From NCBI GenBank assembly GCA_900321265.1, contig ONVJ01000174.1:1-15476 (forward strand): a stretch of 15,476 bases of DNA. Direction: 5' to 3'. The notes beneath the pieces are model-generated. The model had not been told where the DNA came from and searched no databases. It saw only the letters and a program-made list of their open reading frames with translations. Every line of letters starts with the position of its first letter. The first letter of the stretch is position 1. This DNA comes from an uncultured Eubacteriales bacterium. Its GTDB lineage: Bacteria; Bacillota; Clostridia; Oscillospirales; CAG-272. Positions 5,935 through 14,723 of the stretch are shown here, one piece after another. A program made the position numbers and the translations under genes.

Positions 5935-6690
5935 TTGACTGTAAGAGAGTTTTACGAATATCTGAACAGGCAGATCCCGCCAGAGCTCTCACTCGACGGC
6001 GACTGCGACGGCATCTCCTGCTCGGCCGACCCAGACCGCGAGGTGAAGAGGGTGCTGATAGCCCTCGACGTCAATTCGGCCGTGATCGACGAGGCGATCG
6101 AAGAGGGATGCGAGGTCATCCTCACTCATCATCCGATGCTCTGGGGAGGACTTCGCGAAGTTGTCGCCGGGACTCCCGCATCCGACCGCGTCATCCGCCT
6201 TATCCGCTCGGGGATCACGGCAATGAGCTTCCACACCAGGCTTGACGTCGCCGAGGGGGGCGTGAACGACATACTGGCGGGGATGCTCAGCCTTTCCGAG
6301 GTTTCGCGCTTCGGAGAGAAGGGAATAGGGAGGATCGGAAGACTCGAATCTCCTCTGACCGCGGAGATGCTCGCCCTGAAGGTCAGGGAGGCTCTCGGCG
6401 CTCCCTTCGTCGAATACTCAGACACCGGCAGGCTCATAGAGAGAGTGGCGGTATGCGGAGGATCCGGAGGATCGGTGAGAAAAGACGCGGCCGAAGCCGG
6501 AGCCGACGCTTTTCTCTGCGGAGAGATAGGCTACCATACCCTCGCCGACTCGAACGACACCTCGATGAGCATACTGACAGCCGGACATTTTTATACCGAG
6601 AACCCGGTGTGCGGCAGGCTGTTCGGGCTTACCGCTGAAGCCGGGCTTACGCCGGTGGCGGTCCTGTCGAACAGATCCGGAGCCGTCTAA
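5935..6690 (+). CDS. Nif3-like dinuclear metal centre protein (YqfO/YbgI family)
   Basis: This belongs to the NIF3 family, widespread metal-binding proteins whose cellular role is unsettled; some databases label them GTP cyclohydrolase 1 type 2. The product has 251 residues, the short form without the middle insert of YqfO. The metal ligands are visible: H65-H66 in LTHHPMLW, D104 in SFHTRLDVAEGGVND, and H218/E222 in GHFYTE near the C-terminus. I chose the TTG at 5935 because GGGGAG (5923-5928) is six bases ahead and the homology starts there. A longer frame from 5770 would run through the tRNA promoter and is rejected. No clear plus-strand promoter is seen in 5751-5934. It leads the nif3-murB-whiA-dnaE operon, with 34 bases to murB. 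In Bacilli it usually sits beside trmK, which is not here. Confidence 0.9.
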   Translation: MTVREFYEYLNRQIPPELSLDGDCDGISCSADPDREVKRVLIALDVNSAVIDEAIEEGCEVILTHHPMLWGGLREVVAGTPASDRVIRLIRSGITAMSFHTRLDVAEGGVNDILAGMLSLSEVSRFGEKGIGRIGRLESPLTAEMLALKVREALGAPFVEYSDTGRLIERVAVCGGSGGSVRKDAAEAGADAFLCGEIGYHTLADSNDTSMSILTAGHFYTENPVCGRLFGLTAEAGLTPVAVLSNRSGAV

Positions 6691-6724
6691 CCATAATAAA
6701 ACACAGATCATTACGGATAACGGA

Positions 6725-7678
6725 ATGAAGATCATGAGCAAAACTCCCGCGGAGCGCTTCGAAGAGCTGATCGCGGAGAAAAAAATTGCATATAAAAAGC
6801 AGGAACGGCTGGCGTCGCATTCCACCTTCAGGATCGGAGGACCGGCGGATCTCGCCCTTTTTCCTGCGTCCGAGGAGGAGATCCTCTTCGCGGTGAGAGC
6901 CGCGTCGGATACCGGGACAGGCTATCTCGTATGCGGAAACGCGTCGAATCTTGTCTTTGACGACGCCGGATTCAGGGGAGCCGTCATCTTTACCGGCGGG
7001 TTCAGGTCGCTTTCGGCGGACGGGGAGGAACTGACCGCGGGCTGCGGACTTCCGCTCATCATGCTGTCGAAGGCGGCCGCAGAACGCTCGCTCACCGGGC
7101 TCGAATTCGCATACGGGATCCCCGGGAGCGTCGGAGGCGCGGTATTCATGAATGCCGGCGCCTACGGCGGACAGATATCCGACGTGCTGACCTCCTGCCG
7201 GATGTTCGACAGGGCGACCGGATCGGTAAAGACGGTCCGGAACAGCGAGATGCGATTCGGATACCGGACAAGTCTCGCCGCTCAGGACAGGCGGTATACC
7301 CTGCTGTCGGCGGAATTCCGGCTGAATCCCGGAGACGGCGCGGAGATCAGGGATCTTATGAACGATCTGATGAACAGAAGGATCTCAAAGCAGCCGCTCG
7401 ATCTCCCGAGCGCCGGCAGCGCCTTCAAGCGCCCGGCTCCCGACGTATTTGCGGGGAAGCTCATCGAAGATGCCGGTCTCAAGGGATGCCGGATCGGAGG
7501 CGCTGAGGTCTCGGTAAAGCATGCCGGATTCATCGTCAACATCGGCGGCGCGACAGCCGCGGACGTCAGGGCGCTCTGCACCTTCGTACGCGAAAGGGTC
7601 GCCGCGGCGTCGGGCTTCGATCTGGAATGCGAGATCATATTCGTTCCCGAGGCCGGAAAGACCGACGGAAGCATATGA
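6725..7678 (+). CDS. murB: UDP-N-acetylenolpyruvoylglucosamine reductase
   Basis: MurB is a cytoplasmic FAD enzyme that reduces UDP-GlcNAc-enolpyruvate to UDP-MurNAc with NADPH, the second committed step of peptidoglycan precursor synthesis. The product has 317 residues. FAD-binding segments are CGNASNLVFDD (70-80) and YGIPGSVGGAVFMNAGAYGG (130-149). The active site includes Y180-R181 in FGYR, the proton-donor serine S232 in PSAGSAFKRP, and a Glu near 303 in LECEIIFV. The layout is that of the short type II enzymes. The start is uncertain: ATG 6725 and ATG 6734 both lack a strong ribosome binding site. The stop overlaps the whiA start as ATGA at 7675-7678, which suggests translational coupling. 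In many Firmicutes rapZ and yvcK stand between murB and whiA; here they are absent. Confidence 0.95.
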   Translation: MKIMSKTPAERFEELIAEKKIAYKKQERLASHSTFRIGGPADLALFPASEEEILFAVRAASDTGTGYLVCGNASNLVFDDAGFRGAVIFTGGFRSLSADGEELTAGCGLPLIMLSKAAAERSLTGLEFAYGIPGSVGGAVFMNAGAYGGQISDVLTSCRMFDRATGSVKTVRNSEMRFGYRTSLAAQDRRYTLLSAEFRLNPGDGAEIRDLMNDLMNRRISKQPLDLPSAGSAFKRPAPDVFAGKLIEDAGLKGCRIGGAEVSVKHAGFIVNIGGATAADVRALCTFVRERVAAASGFDLECEIIFVPEAGKTDGSI

Positions 7679-8595
7679 CGGGTTTCACCGCAAAGATAAG
7701 GAGCGAACTGCTCTCCCGCCTCCCTTCCGCGGCCTGCTGCCGGCGATCGATGCTTGCCGGACTTCTCGTCAACGCCGAACCGGGGCGGGACGGATCTGTC
7801 TATATCAGGCTTCAGGGGGAGGAGATTTTCGCTCTGGCTTCATCGCTGATCTCCGAGCTCTACGGAAGGCTGCCCGAAGCCGAAAAAAAGAACTGCTACG
7901 GAAGAGCCGTCTATGAGACCGTCGTCATGTCGGGGGCTCTTGCCTCGCTGATATCCTCGCTTTCGGATCCCGACAGGGTATCCGAACCGCCTTCATTTTT
8001 CGGCTGCAGGAGCTGCAGTACCTTCTTTACCGCGGGACTCGTTCTGTCATCGGTCAGCTTCGGGGATCCCGTGGCCGGCTCGAGGGCGGAGCTGAGGATC
8101 AACGATCCCGCTGTGACGTCAAAGCTGTCGGAATTTTTCATGAGCGAGGGGCTGGGCCCTTCGGTCTCATACCGGAAGGGTAACGGTTCGCTCCTCTTCA
8201 GGCGTTCCGAGGACGCCGAGTCGCTCCTCGGCCTTTGCGGAGCAAAGGTGTCTGCGATGGAGGCGATGCAGCAGAAGCTGCTCCGGGAGTTCAAGGGAGA
8301 TATAAACCGCCGGGCGAATTTTGAGATCGCGAATATAGCCAAGACCGCCTCGTCATCGGGGGCGCAGACTGCCGCGATCGGCAGGCTGAAGGCCGCGGGA
8401 AGATTCTATTCGCTGCCCGAGGATCTCAGGGAGACGGCTGAGCTGAGGCTTTCGCATCCCGAGGCGTCGCTTTCCGAGCTCGCCGCCCTGCATATGACCC
8501 CGATATCCAAGTCGGGCCTGACTCACAGGTTGAAAAGGATAGAGGAGCTTGCCGAAAGCATCCGGACCCTGCCCGGGGAGGAAGGAAAGGCATAG
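7675..8595 (+). CDS. whiA: DNA-binding protein WhiA
   Basis: WhiA is a conserved Gram-positive protein with an N-terminal LAGLIDADG-like fold and a C-terminal helix-turn-helix. It drives sporulation genes in Streptomyces and influences division and chromosome segregation in Bacillus. The product has 306 residues. Family hallmarks are CCRRSMLAGLL near 22-32, FFGCRSCSTFFTAGLVL in the LAGLIDADG part, NRRANFEIANIAKTASSSGAQ before the DNA-binding domain, and the HTH at about 247-296 (ELRLSHPEASLSELAAL then PISKSGLTHRLKRI). The ATG at 7675 overlaps the murB stop (ATGA); an in-frame ATG at 7627 would overlap murB by 52 bases and lacks homology. It is followed 25 bases later by dnaE. Confidence 0.95.
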   Translation: MTGFTAKIRSELLSRLPSAACCRRSMLAGLLVNAEPGRDGSVYIRLQGEEIFALASSLISELYGRLPEAEKKNCYGRAVYETVVMSGALASLISSLSDPDRVSEPPSFFGCRSCSTFFTAGLVLSSVSFGDPVAGSRAELRINDPAVTSKLSEFFMSEGLGPSVSYRKGNGSLLFRRSEDAESLLGLCGAKVSAMEAMQQKLLREFKGDINRRANFEIANIAKTASSSGAQTAAIGRLKAAGRFYSLPEDLRETAELRLSHPEASLSELAALHMTPISKSGLTHRLKRIEELAESIRTLPGEEGKA

Positions 8596-8620
8596 AGAGC
8601 CCGGAAAAAGGAGAGAGATT

Positions 8621-11600
8621 GTGAGCGGATTCTGTCATCTGCACCTTCATTCGGAATACAGTCTGCTTGAAGGCGCCTGCCGCCTTAAGGATATTCCCGA
8701 CGCCGTTATTGCCGCCGGCCAGACGGCAGTCGCCATAACCGACCGCGAAGTCATGTTCGGCTGCGCGGAATTCTGGCGTCTCTGCACCGGGAAAAAGGTC
8801 AAGCCGATCATCGGATGTCAGCTTCCGGTAATACTGTCAGGGGACGGATCGCAGGCTCTTCCGCGATCGCTCGTTCTGCTCTGCGAAAACGAAGAGGGAT
8901 ATCGGAACCTCTCTTATATCTCGGCTCATCTCACTCGGATCAGGGGCGTTCGAGCGGCGGATGAAGGACTTCTGAAAGAGCATTCCGCCGGTCTGATCGC
9001 CCTGTCGGGGGGAAGAGAAGGGGAAATATTTGCCGCTCTCAGTTCGGGCGATGCCGACAGGGCATCCGCCGTCGCGGCGGAACTTGTGTCGATCTTCGGA
9101 AGGGACAACTTTTTTATCGAACTTGAGGATCACGCGGATCCGACGGAGAGGCAGCTCCTTCCAGAGCTTGTTTCTCTCGCCGAACGTCTGGGGATCGGGA
9201 CTGTCGCGACCAACGACGTCCACTATCTCCGTCCGGAGGACGAGCCGTTACAGTCGGCGCTCGCCTGTATCAGAGAGGGAAGGACTCTCGATTCGGGGCC
9301 AGGTCTTCCGACAGGAGAATTCTGGCTGAAGACTGCTGAGGAAATGGAGCGGATACTCGGAGGATACCACGAAGCGATAGCCAACACCGGCAGGATCGCC
9401 GACAGGTGCAACCTTGAGATAGGGTTCGGCAGGACGCTGCTCCCGACCTTCCCGCTGCCTCAGGGGATCACTTCCTCATCAAGGCTGAGAGAACTTGCCC
9501 TTGCGGGCTTCAGTAAGAAGAGATCTGCGGGAATGATACCGTATGCCGGTCATACCGAGGCGGAATACACCGCAAGAGCGGAAAAAGAGCTGTCGGTGAT
9601 CGGCGGAATGGGGCTTGATGACTATTTCCTGATAGTCGCAGATTATGTCGGATACGCAAAGCGGACCGGGATCCCGGTCGGACCGGGCCGTGGATCCGCG
9701 TGCGGAAGTCTCGTGGCCTATCTGCTTGAGATCACCGGGATCGATCCTGTCGTATACGGACTCTATTTTGAACGGTTTCTCAACCCCGAACGCCGCGGGA
9801 TGCCTGATATCGATATCGATTTCGACTACAACCGCCGCGACGAGATGATATCCTACGTGAGGAAAAAATACGGTGCCGAGAGAGTATCTCAGATCGCCGC
9901 CTTCGGCACACTCGCCGCGAGAGCCGCGGTAAGGGATGCCGCAAGGGTATCCGGACTGACGGCGGCCGAAGCCGACGCGCTCTGCTCGCTCCTCCCAAAG
10001 GACGGAGATCTGAGCATTGCCGATGCCGCCTCGGTACCCGCGGTGAAGGAGGCGTGCCGGTCTCCGAAGATCGCACAGGTCATAAAGCTGGCGGGAATGC
10101 TCGAGGGACTTCCCCGGAACCTCTCGGTCCATCCCGCGGGCGTGGTGATATCCGACCGCCCGCTCTGGGAATATCTTCCGCTGATCGAAAACGGCGACAG
10201 CTGCGTCACGCAGTACGATATGAACACCGTGTCCGACCTCGGGCTTCTCAAGTTCGATTTTCTGGCGCTTAGGAACCTGTCGGTAATAAACGAGGCGGAA
10301 AAGCTGATCAGAGAGAAGAAACCGGATTTTTCCTCCGAAGAGCTCGATCTGACCGACCGCGCCGCCTACGCCATGATATCCTCAGGCTCGACCGAGGGGA
10401 TCTTCCAGCTCGAATCCGAGGGACTCAGACGGATCGTCAGGCAGATGAGGCCGGCCTCGATCGACGATCTGACCGCGGCGATCGCCCTCTTCAGGCCGGG
10501 ACCGATGGATTCGATCCCCGCCTATATCGAAGGAAGACGGGATCCCTCAAAGGTCAGATATCTTCACCCGATCCTCGAGCCGATCCTGAGACCGACCTAC
10601 GGCTGCATCATCTATCAGGAACAGGTCATGAATATCTTCGTGACGGTTGCCGGATACAGCCTCGGCAGGGCGGATCTCGTCCGAAAGGCAATGTCAAAGA
10701 AAAAGGCGTCGGTGCTTGAGGCGGAGAGAGAGGGGTTCGTCGAGGGGGCAAAAACGAACGGACTTTCGGCGGAAGAGGCCGGAAGGCTCTTTGACGGGAT
10801 GTCCTCCTTTGCCGCCTACGCCTTCAACAAATCCCATGCAGTCGCCTATGCCGTTCTGACCTTCAGGACAGCATATCTCAAGGCGCATTACCCAGGGGAA
10901 TTCATGACAGCGCTCATGAATTCGGTCATCGGCTCCCCAGAAAAGCTGGCTCTTTACGCGTCGGAGGCCGAAAAGCTCGGTGTTTCGGTCGCAAAGCCCG
11001 ACGTCAACAGATCGGGCGGACTCTTTTCATACTGTAACGGCGAGATACTCTTCGGGCTTTCGGCCGTCAGAGGTGTCGGATACCGGCTGGCGGAGGATAT
11101 CGCCGCCGCGAGAGGGAAGGGATACTCCACCCTCGGAGGGTTTCTGTCGGCGCTGTCCGACAGGACGGCCGCGAGGCGCCCCGCCGAGGCCCTGATCCGC
11201 TCGGGCGCTCTCGATTCGCTGGGGATCCCCCGGTCGGTGCTGCTCGCGGTACTGGATGAGGAGCTCGAGAGACGATTCGGCAGAGGCGGAGAGGGCATAG
11301 CGGGCCAGCTGGATATCTTCTCGGCCGCGTCCGCAGAGGAGACCGAAAGGACCGGTTATCCCCAGATCCCCGAGTTCACCGCCGAGGCAATGGCGGCGAT
11401 GGAGAAGGATCTGACCGGCGTCGTATTTACCGGAAGGAGAGCGGGGAAGAAGAGTCCCGACACGCATGCCGTTATCCCGAAAGGAAAGGCGGAAGATGCC
11501 GTGTCCTCCCGCTGTGCCCCGGGAGACGCAGCTGCTTCGCCGGCAGTTTCGCCTGCCGCAGTATATCTCAGAGTACCGTCTTCAGGCTGCGCAGAGGCTG

Positions 11601-11797
11601 AAAAAGCGAGGAATCTCGCGGCGATATTCGAGGGAAATACGCCCTTCTTCATCTATTCCGCGGATGATAAACAATATCGCCCGGCGGGAAGGATCGACGC
11701 TTCCGGCTATCTTATCGGCGAGCTTGAAAAGCTCGCGGGGAAAGAGAATCTCGCGGTAAGGTCGGCTGCCGCAAAGAGCGCCAAAGCTCCCGGATGA
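8621..11797 (+). CDS. dnaE: DNA polymerase III subunit alpha (DnaE), apparently without an OB-fold domain
   Basis: DnaE is a C-family replicative polymerase; in Firmicutes it usually works beside PolC, extending RNA primers. The product has 1058 residues, about 100 fewer than typical. In order: a PHP domain (HLHLHSEYSLLEGA, residues 6-19; ATNDVHYL), the palm with GPGRGSACGS (354-363) and catalytic PDIDIDF (D396, D398) plus D546 in KFDFLAL, the fingers (RPGPMDSIP; QEQVMNIF; FNKSHAVAYA), a tandem helix-hairpin-helix region and a beta-clamp motif QLDIF (896-900). After LTGVVFTG (~931-938), where the usual SGHPL and OB-fold would follow, a ~43-residue low-complexity linker leads directly to the C-terminal domain (VYLRVP, from 981). 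In the PHP motif TDH is TDR (R42). GTG 8621 has AGGAG seven bases ahead; an ATG at 8549 lies inside whiA. Past the stop there is only a weak CCCGG/CCGGG hairpin with a distant T5 (11822-11826). Confidence 0.93.
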   Translation: MSGFCHLHLHSEYSLLEGACRLKDIPDAVIAAGQTAVAITDREVMFGCAEFWRLCTGKKVKPIIGCQLPVILSGDGSQALPRSLVLLCENEEGYRNLSYISAHLTRIRGVRAADEGLLKEHSAGLIALSGGREGEIFAALSSGDADRASAVAAELVSIFGRDNFFIELEDHADPTERQLLPELVSLAERLGIGTVATNDVHYLRPEDEPLQSALACIREGRTLDSGPGLPTGEFWLKTAEEMERILGGYHEAIANTGRIADRCNLEIGFGRTLLPTFPLPQGITSSSRLRELALAGFSKKRSAGMIPYAGHTEAEYTARAEKELSVIGGMGLDDYFLIVADYVGYAKRTGIPVGPGRGSACGSLVAYLLEITGIDPVVYGLYFERFLNPERRGMPDIDIDFDYNRRDEMISYVRKKYGAERVSQIAAFGTLAARAAVRDAARVSGLTAAEADALCSLLPKDGDLSIADAASVPAVKEACRSPKIAQVIKLAGMLEGLPRNLSVHPAGVVISDRPLWEYLPLIENGDSCVTQYDMNTVSDLGLLKFDFLALRNLSVINEAEKLIREKKPDFSSEELDLTDRAAYAMISSGSTEGIFQLESEGLRRIVRQMRPASIDDLTAAIALFRPGPMDSIPAYIEGRRDPSKVRYLHPILEPILRPTYGCIIYQEQVMNIFVTVAGYSLGRADLVRKAMSKKKASVLEAEREGFVEGAKTNGLSAEEAGRLFDGMSSFAAYAFNKSHAVAYAVLTFRTAYLKAHYPGEFMTALMNSVIGSPEKLALYASEAEKLGVSVAKPDVNRSGGLFSYCNGEILFGLSAVRGVGYRLAEDIAAARGKGYSTLGGFLSALSDRTAARRPAEALIRSGALDSLGIPRSVLLAVLDEELERRFGRGGEGIAGQLDIFSAASAEETERTGYPQIPEFTAEAMAAMEKDLTGVVFTGRRAGKKSPDTHAVIPKGKAEDAVSSRCAPGDAAASPAVSPAAVYLRVPSSGCAEAEKARNLAAIFEGNTPFFIYSADDKQYRPAGRIDASGYLIGELEKLAGKENLAVRSAAAKSAKAPG

Positions 11798-11856
11798 ACG
11801 TCTGCCCCGGGTGCATACAAGTTTTTGCGGAAATTCATACAATGTTCACCATTTTA

Positions 11857-11865
11857 TGATATAAT
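11857..11865 (+). promoter_or_regulatory. extended -10 promoter of the PBP gene
   Basis: TATAAT at 11860-11865 is preceded by TGA, an extended -10. No good -35 lies 16-18 bases upstream (the sequence there is near ATACAA). The transcript would start near 11872; its leader has a 7-bp hairpin, CGCGTCG (11883-11889) with CGACGCG (11893-11899), about 45 bases before the coding region. Confidence 0.6.
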
Positions 11866-11942
11866 ATCATAATAATCATCTTCGCGTCGCGGCGACGCGT
11901 CGGTCGGACACTCCGGCATTGATGAAAAAATGACCGGGAAAG

Positions 11943-14648
11943 GTGCGTTTTTTCGGCTCTGAAATGAAAAACAGGAAAATCAACTGGAATTCTGAAATAA
12001 AGCTCGCTGTCAGGAAGGCGTTTTCGGGTCTGGGCAAGATTATGTTGGTAATACTCAACATACTCATCACCCTGATCCTTATCGCCGTGCTCACAGGGAT
12101 CATAGTCGGATGCGCCTTTACGATCTATATCAAGAATTACGTCGACACCACAGTCGACATATCTCTCTTCAATATCACCGCCTCTGAGGGCACGACGAGC
12201 TCCGCGATCTACAGATACGAGTTTACCGACCGTATAAACCGGGAGGGGACCGCGGTCCTTATGGAGGGCGAGCGCATCGTCGGAAGCAGCAGTCAGGAAT
12301 ATGTCACATACGACCGCATCCCCGAAAACATGATCAACGCCGTCATCGCGATCGAGGACAAGCGCTTCAAGACCCATGAGGGCGTCGACTGGAAGAGAAC
12401 TCTCGGAGCCGGAGTCAATTTCTTCATCGGCTTTGACGGAAGCTACGGCGGATCCACTCTCACCCAGCAGCTCATCAAGAACATAACCGGAGAGGACGAC
12501 TACTCGATACAGAGAAAGGTCCAGGAGATCTTCTGGGCGCTCGATCTCGAGACCAAGAAGGACAAGGAGGAGATCCTTGAGCTCTACCTCAACATCGCGA
12601 ACTTCGGAAGCACATACTACGGCGTACAGGCCGCGGCATACAACTACTTCTCGAAGGACGTGAGCGAGCTCACTCTGCTCGAATGCGCCGCGATCGCGGG
12701 GATCACGCAGAACCCCTCCTACTACAATCCCATGATCTTCCCAGAGCACAACGCCACGAGACGCGACACGGTGCTCTACGAGATGTTGGACCAGGGCCTG
12801 ATCACCCAGCGCGAGTTCAACGAGAGCTTCAAGCATGAGCTGGTCCTGAATCCGCCCTCCTCCACGCTGGAGCTGACCGATCAGCAGGCCAAGGGGATCT
12901 CGTCCTGGTATACCGACATGGTGATCGAGGACGTCATCTCGGACCTGATGACGCAGAAGGGTTATTCTTATCAGGCGGCGTCGGTGATGGTATACAACGG
13001 AGGACTCAGGATCTACTCGCTGATCGACGAGGACGTCCAGGCACAGCTGGAGAAGGTCTATCTCAACGACAACAATTTCCCCAAGGCGACCTCCGGCCTT
13101 ATCGCGCAGTCTTCGGCGATCGTGATCGATCCCTATACCGGAGACGTCCTCGGAGTCGTCGGCGCGAGGAGAAAAAAATCCGGCAACCGTGTCCAGAATT
13201 TTGCCACAATGACAAAACGCCCTCCCGGATCGGCTATCAAGCCGCTCTCGGTCTATTCACCCTCTTTTGACAGCGGTCTGATAAACTGGGCGACAGTCAT
13301 CGAGGACTCTCCGTTCGATTTTGTAGCCTCCGCGACCGGATGGCCCAAGAACGCCGAGACCTTCGGAGGAAACTCCTACCGCGGTCTGACGAACATCTAC
13401 TATGCCCTGACTCACTCGCTGAACACGATCCCGGTCAAGATCCTGTCGATGTACGGGCTCCAGAATTCCTACAACTACTGCACAAAGACGCTCCATATGA
13501 CCGATATCCTTGCAGCAAAGAAGACTGCGAGCGGAAAAACCGTGACCGATATAGGCTATGCCGCACTCGGACTCGGGCAGCTCAACTACGGAATCTCGCT
13601 CAGGCAGCTTACCGCCGGATATTCAATCTTCCCGAACGCCGGGATATTCAACGACGCCCACTCCTATCTCCGTGTGACCGACAGCGAGGGCAACGTTATT
13701 CTTGAGAACGGCTACAGCGGCAAGGTGGCGATAAAGGAGGAGACCGCCTCGGTCATGAACCTCATCCTCGCCAACGTAACGAGAGAAGGTACCGCAAAGG
13801 CTCTGTCCTTCGGCAAGCTGACGGGTATCGACGTGGCGGGTAAGACGGGTACCGCCGGAGATTCCTACGACAGATGGTTCATAGGATATACGCCCTACTA
13901 CATCTGCGGGATCTGGTACGGCTATGAGTATCCCAAGACGCTGACGGGTTCCAACCCCTGCATACCGCTCTGGGACGATATAATGATACCGCTCCATCAG
14001 AAGTATCTCACCTCCACCGAACCTCTGAAGACCTTCGGAATATCGCCGAACCTCGTCCAGTGCACATACTGCAAGGATTCCGGAAAGCTCTGTTCAGACG
14101 CCTGCGCCCTCGATCCGAGAGGAGACAGGAGCGAGACCGGCTATTTCATCAGAGGGACCGAGCCGACGTCATACTGCGATACTCACATAGTGGTGGATTA
14201 CGACAGCGTCACAAAGTGCATAGCATGCGATTTCTGTCCTCCCGAGAACATCGTTCAGGTGGCTCTCGTAAAGGTGAACAGGGACTTCAACGCGAGGACG
14301 AACATCCCTATCCAGGATGCCCAGTATTCTTATATGGAGCTTCCGTATGACGTCAGGCCATACGGAACGCAGCTGGTGCCCTATTATCATTCGCTCAACT
14401 ACGCCACCGTCGTAAACGGCAAGACTGTATATCATCAGAGAGGTTATACCAGAAATACGGTACATTTCAACTCGACCTGTCTTGAACACTTCGATTACGC
14501 GAAATGGCGGGAGAATGTCGACAGGATCAAAGCCGAGAGGGCTGCCTCATCAGGCTCGTCCCTGACGGGGACGGTGTCGCTTCCCTTCCTGAAGTGCACC
14601 GGCATTCTCGGGACCTTCTTCCGCGAAGGGACCTTCCCGTCCGGCTGA
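11943..14648 (+). CDS. class A penicillin-binding protein (bifunctional glycosyltransferase/transpeptidase)
   Basis: This enzyme polymerises lipid II into glycan strands and cross-links their peptides outside the membrane. The product has 901 residues: a basic cytoplasmic N-terminus, one membrane helix at about 33-62, a GT51 glycosyltransferase domain with catalytic E138 in AIEDKRF, GGSTLTQQL (169-177) and RKVQEIFWALDLE, then a transpeptidase domain with S430-A-I-K433, S492-L-N494 and K634-T-G636. Beyond it is a tail with cysteines C707, C710, C717, C721, C745, C759, C762 and C765; the part with SGKLCSDAC and RGTEPTSYCDTH resembles tails of other clostridial PBPs. The start is uncertain: GTG 11943 has only a weak GGGAAAGG before it, and ATG 11964 has none. 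It is monocistronic, with its own promoter. A PBP1A/PonA-type role in cell elongation or division is likely; the exact paralogue is not decided. Confidence 0.95.
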   Translation: MRFFGSEMKNRKINWNSEIKLAVRKAFSGLGKIMLVILNILITLILIAVLTGIIVGCAFTIYIKNYVDTTVDISLFNITASEGTTSSAIYRYEFTDRINREGTAVLMEGERIVGSSSQEYVTYDRIPENMINAVIAIEDKRFKTHEGVDWKRTLGAGVNFFIGFDGSYGGSTLTQQLIKNITGEDDYSIQRKVQEIFWALDLETKKDKEEILELYLNIANFGSTYYGVQAAAYNYFSKDVSELTLLECAAIAGITQNPSYYNPMIFPEHNATRRDTVLYEMLDQGLITQREFNESFKHELVLNPPSSTLELTDQQAKGISSWYTDMVIEDVISDLMTQKGYSYQAASVMVYNGGLRIYSLIDEDVQAQLEKVYLNDNNFPKATSGLIAQSSAIVIDPYTGDVLGVVGARRKKSGNRVQNFATMTKRPPGSAIKPLSVYSPSFDSGLINWATVIEDSPFDFVASATGWPKNAETFGGNSYRGLTNIYYALTHSLNTIPVKILSMYGLQNSYNYCTKTLHMTDILAAKKTASGKTVTDIGYAALGLGQLNYGISLRQLTAGYSIFPNAGIFNDAHSYLRVTDSEGNVILENGYSGKVAIKEETASVMNLILANVTREGTAKALSFGKLTGIDVAGKTGTAGDSYDRWFIGYTPYYICGIWYGYEYPKTLTGSNPCIPLWDDIMIPLHQKYLTSTEPLKTFGISPNLVQCTYCKDSGKLCSDACALDPRGDRSETGYFIRGTEPTSYCDTHIVVDYDSVTKCIACDFCPPENIVQVALVKVNRDFNARTNIPIQDAQYSYMELPYDVRPYGTQLVPYYHSLNYATVVNGKTVYHQRGYTRNTVHFNSTCLEHFDYAKWRENVDRIKAERAASSGSSLTGTVSLPFLKCTGILGTFFREGTFPSG

Positions 14649-14690
14649 GATCCTTATTTCGGGGCCGGACAACTCATCCGAATTATCAAT

Positions 14691-14723
14691 AAAAGGCAGT
14701 TTGATATTGACAAACTGCCTTTT
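14691..14723 (+). terminator. terminator of the PBP gene
   Basis: AAAAGGCAGTTTG (14691-14703) pairs perfectly with CAAACTGCCTTTT (14711-14723) around a seven-base loop, 43 bases past the stop; the T-rich end continues as GTGTT. The A-tract/T-tract makes it potentially active in both directions. Its loop and right arm contain the -35 of the next gene. Confidence 0.8.

Noticed and set aside
8549..8620. Upstream ATG extension of dnaE
   Set aside because: It overlaps the end of whiA, while GTG 8621 has a well placed AGGAG and the conserved PHP start directly after it.
11835..12836. 333-codon open frame on the minus strand across the PBP promoter and gene
   Set aside because: It overlaps the GT51 domain coding region and its promoter, shows no domain, and has a shadow-like composition (V, D, L runs).
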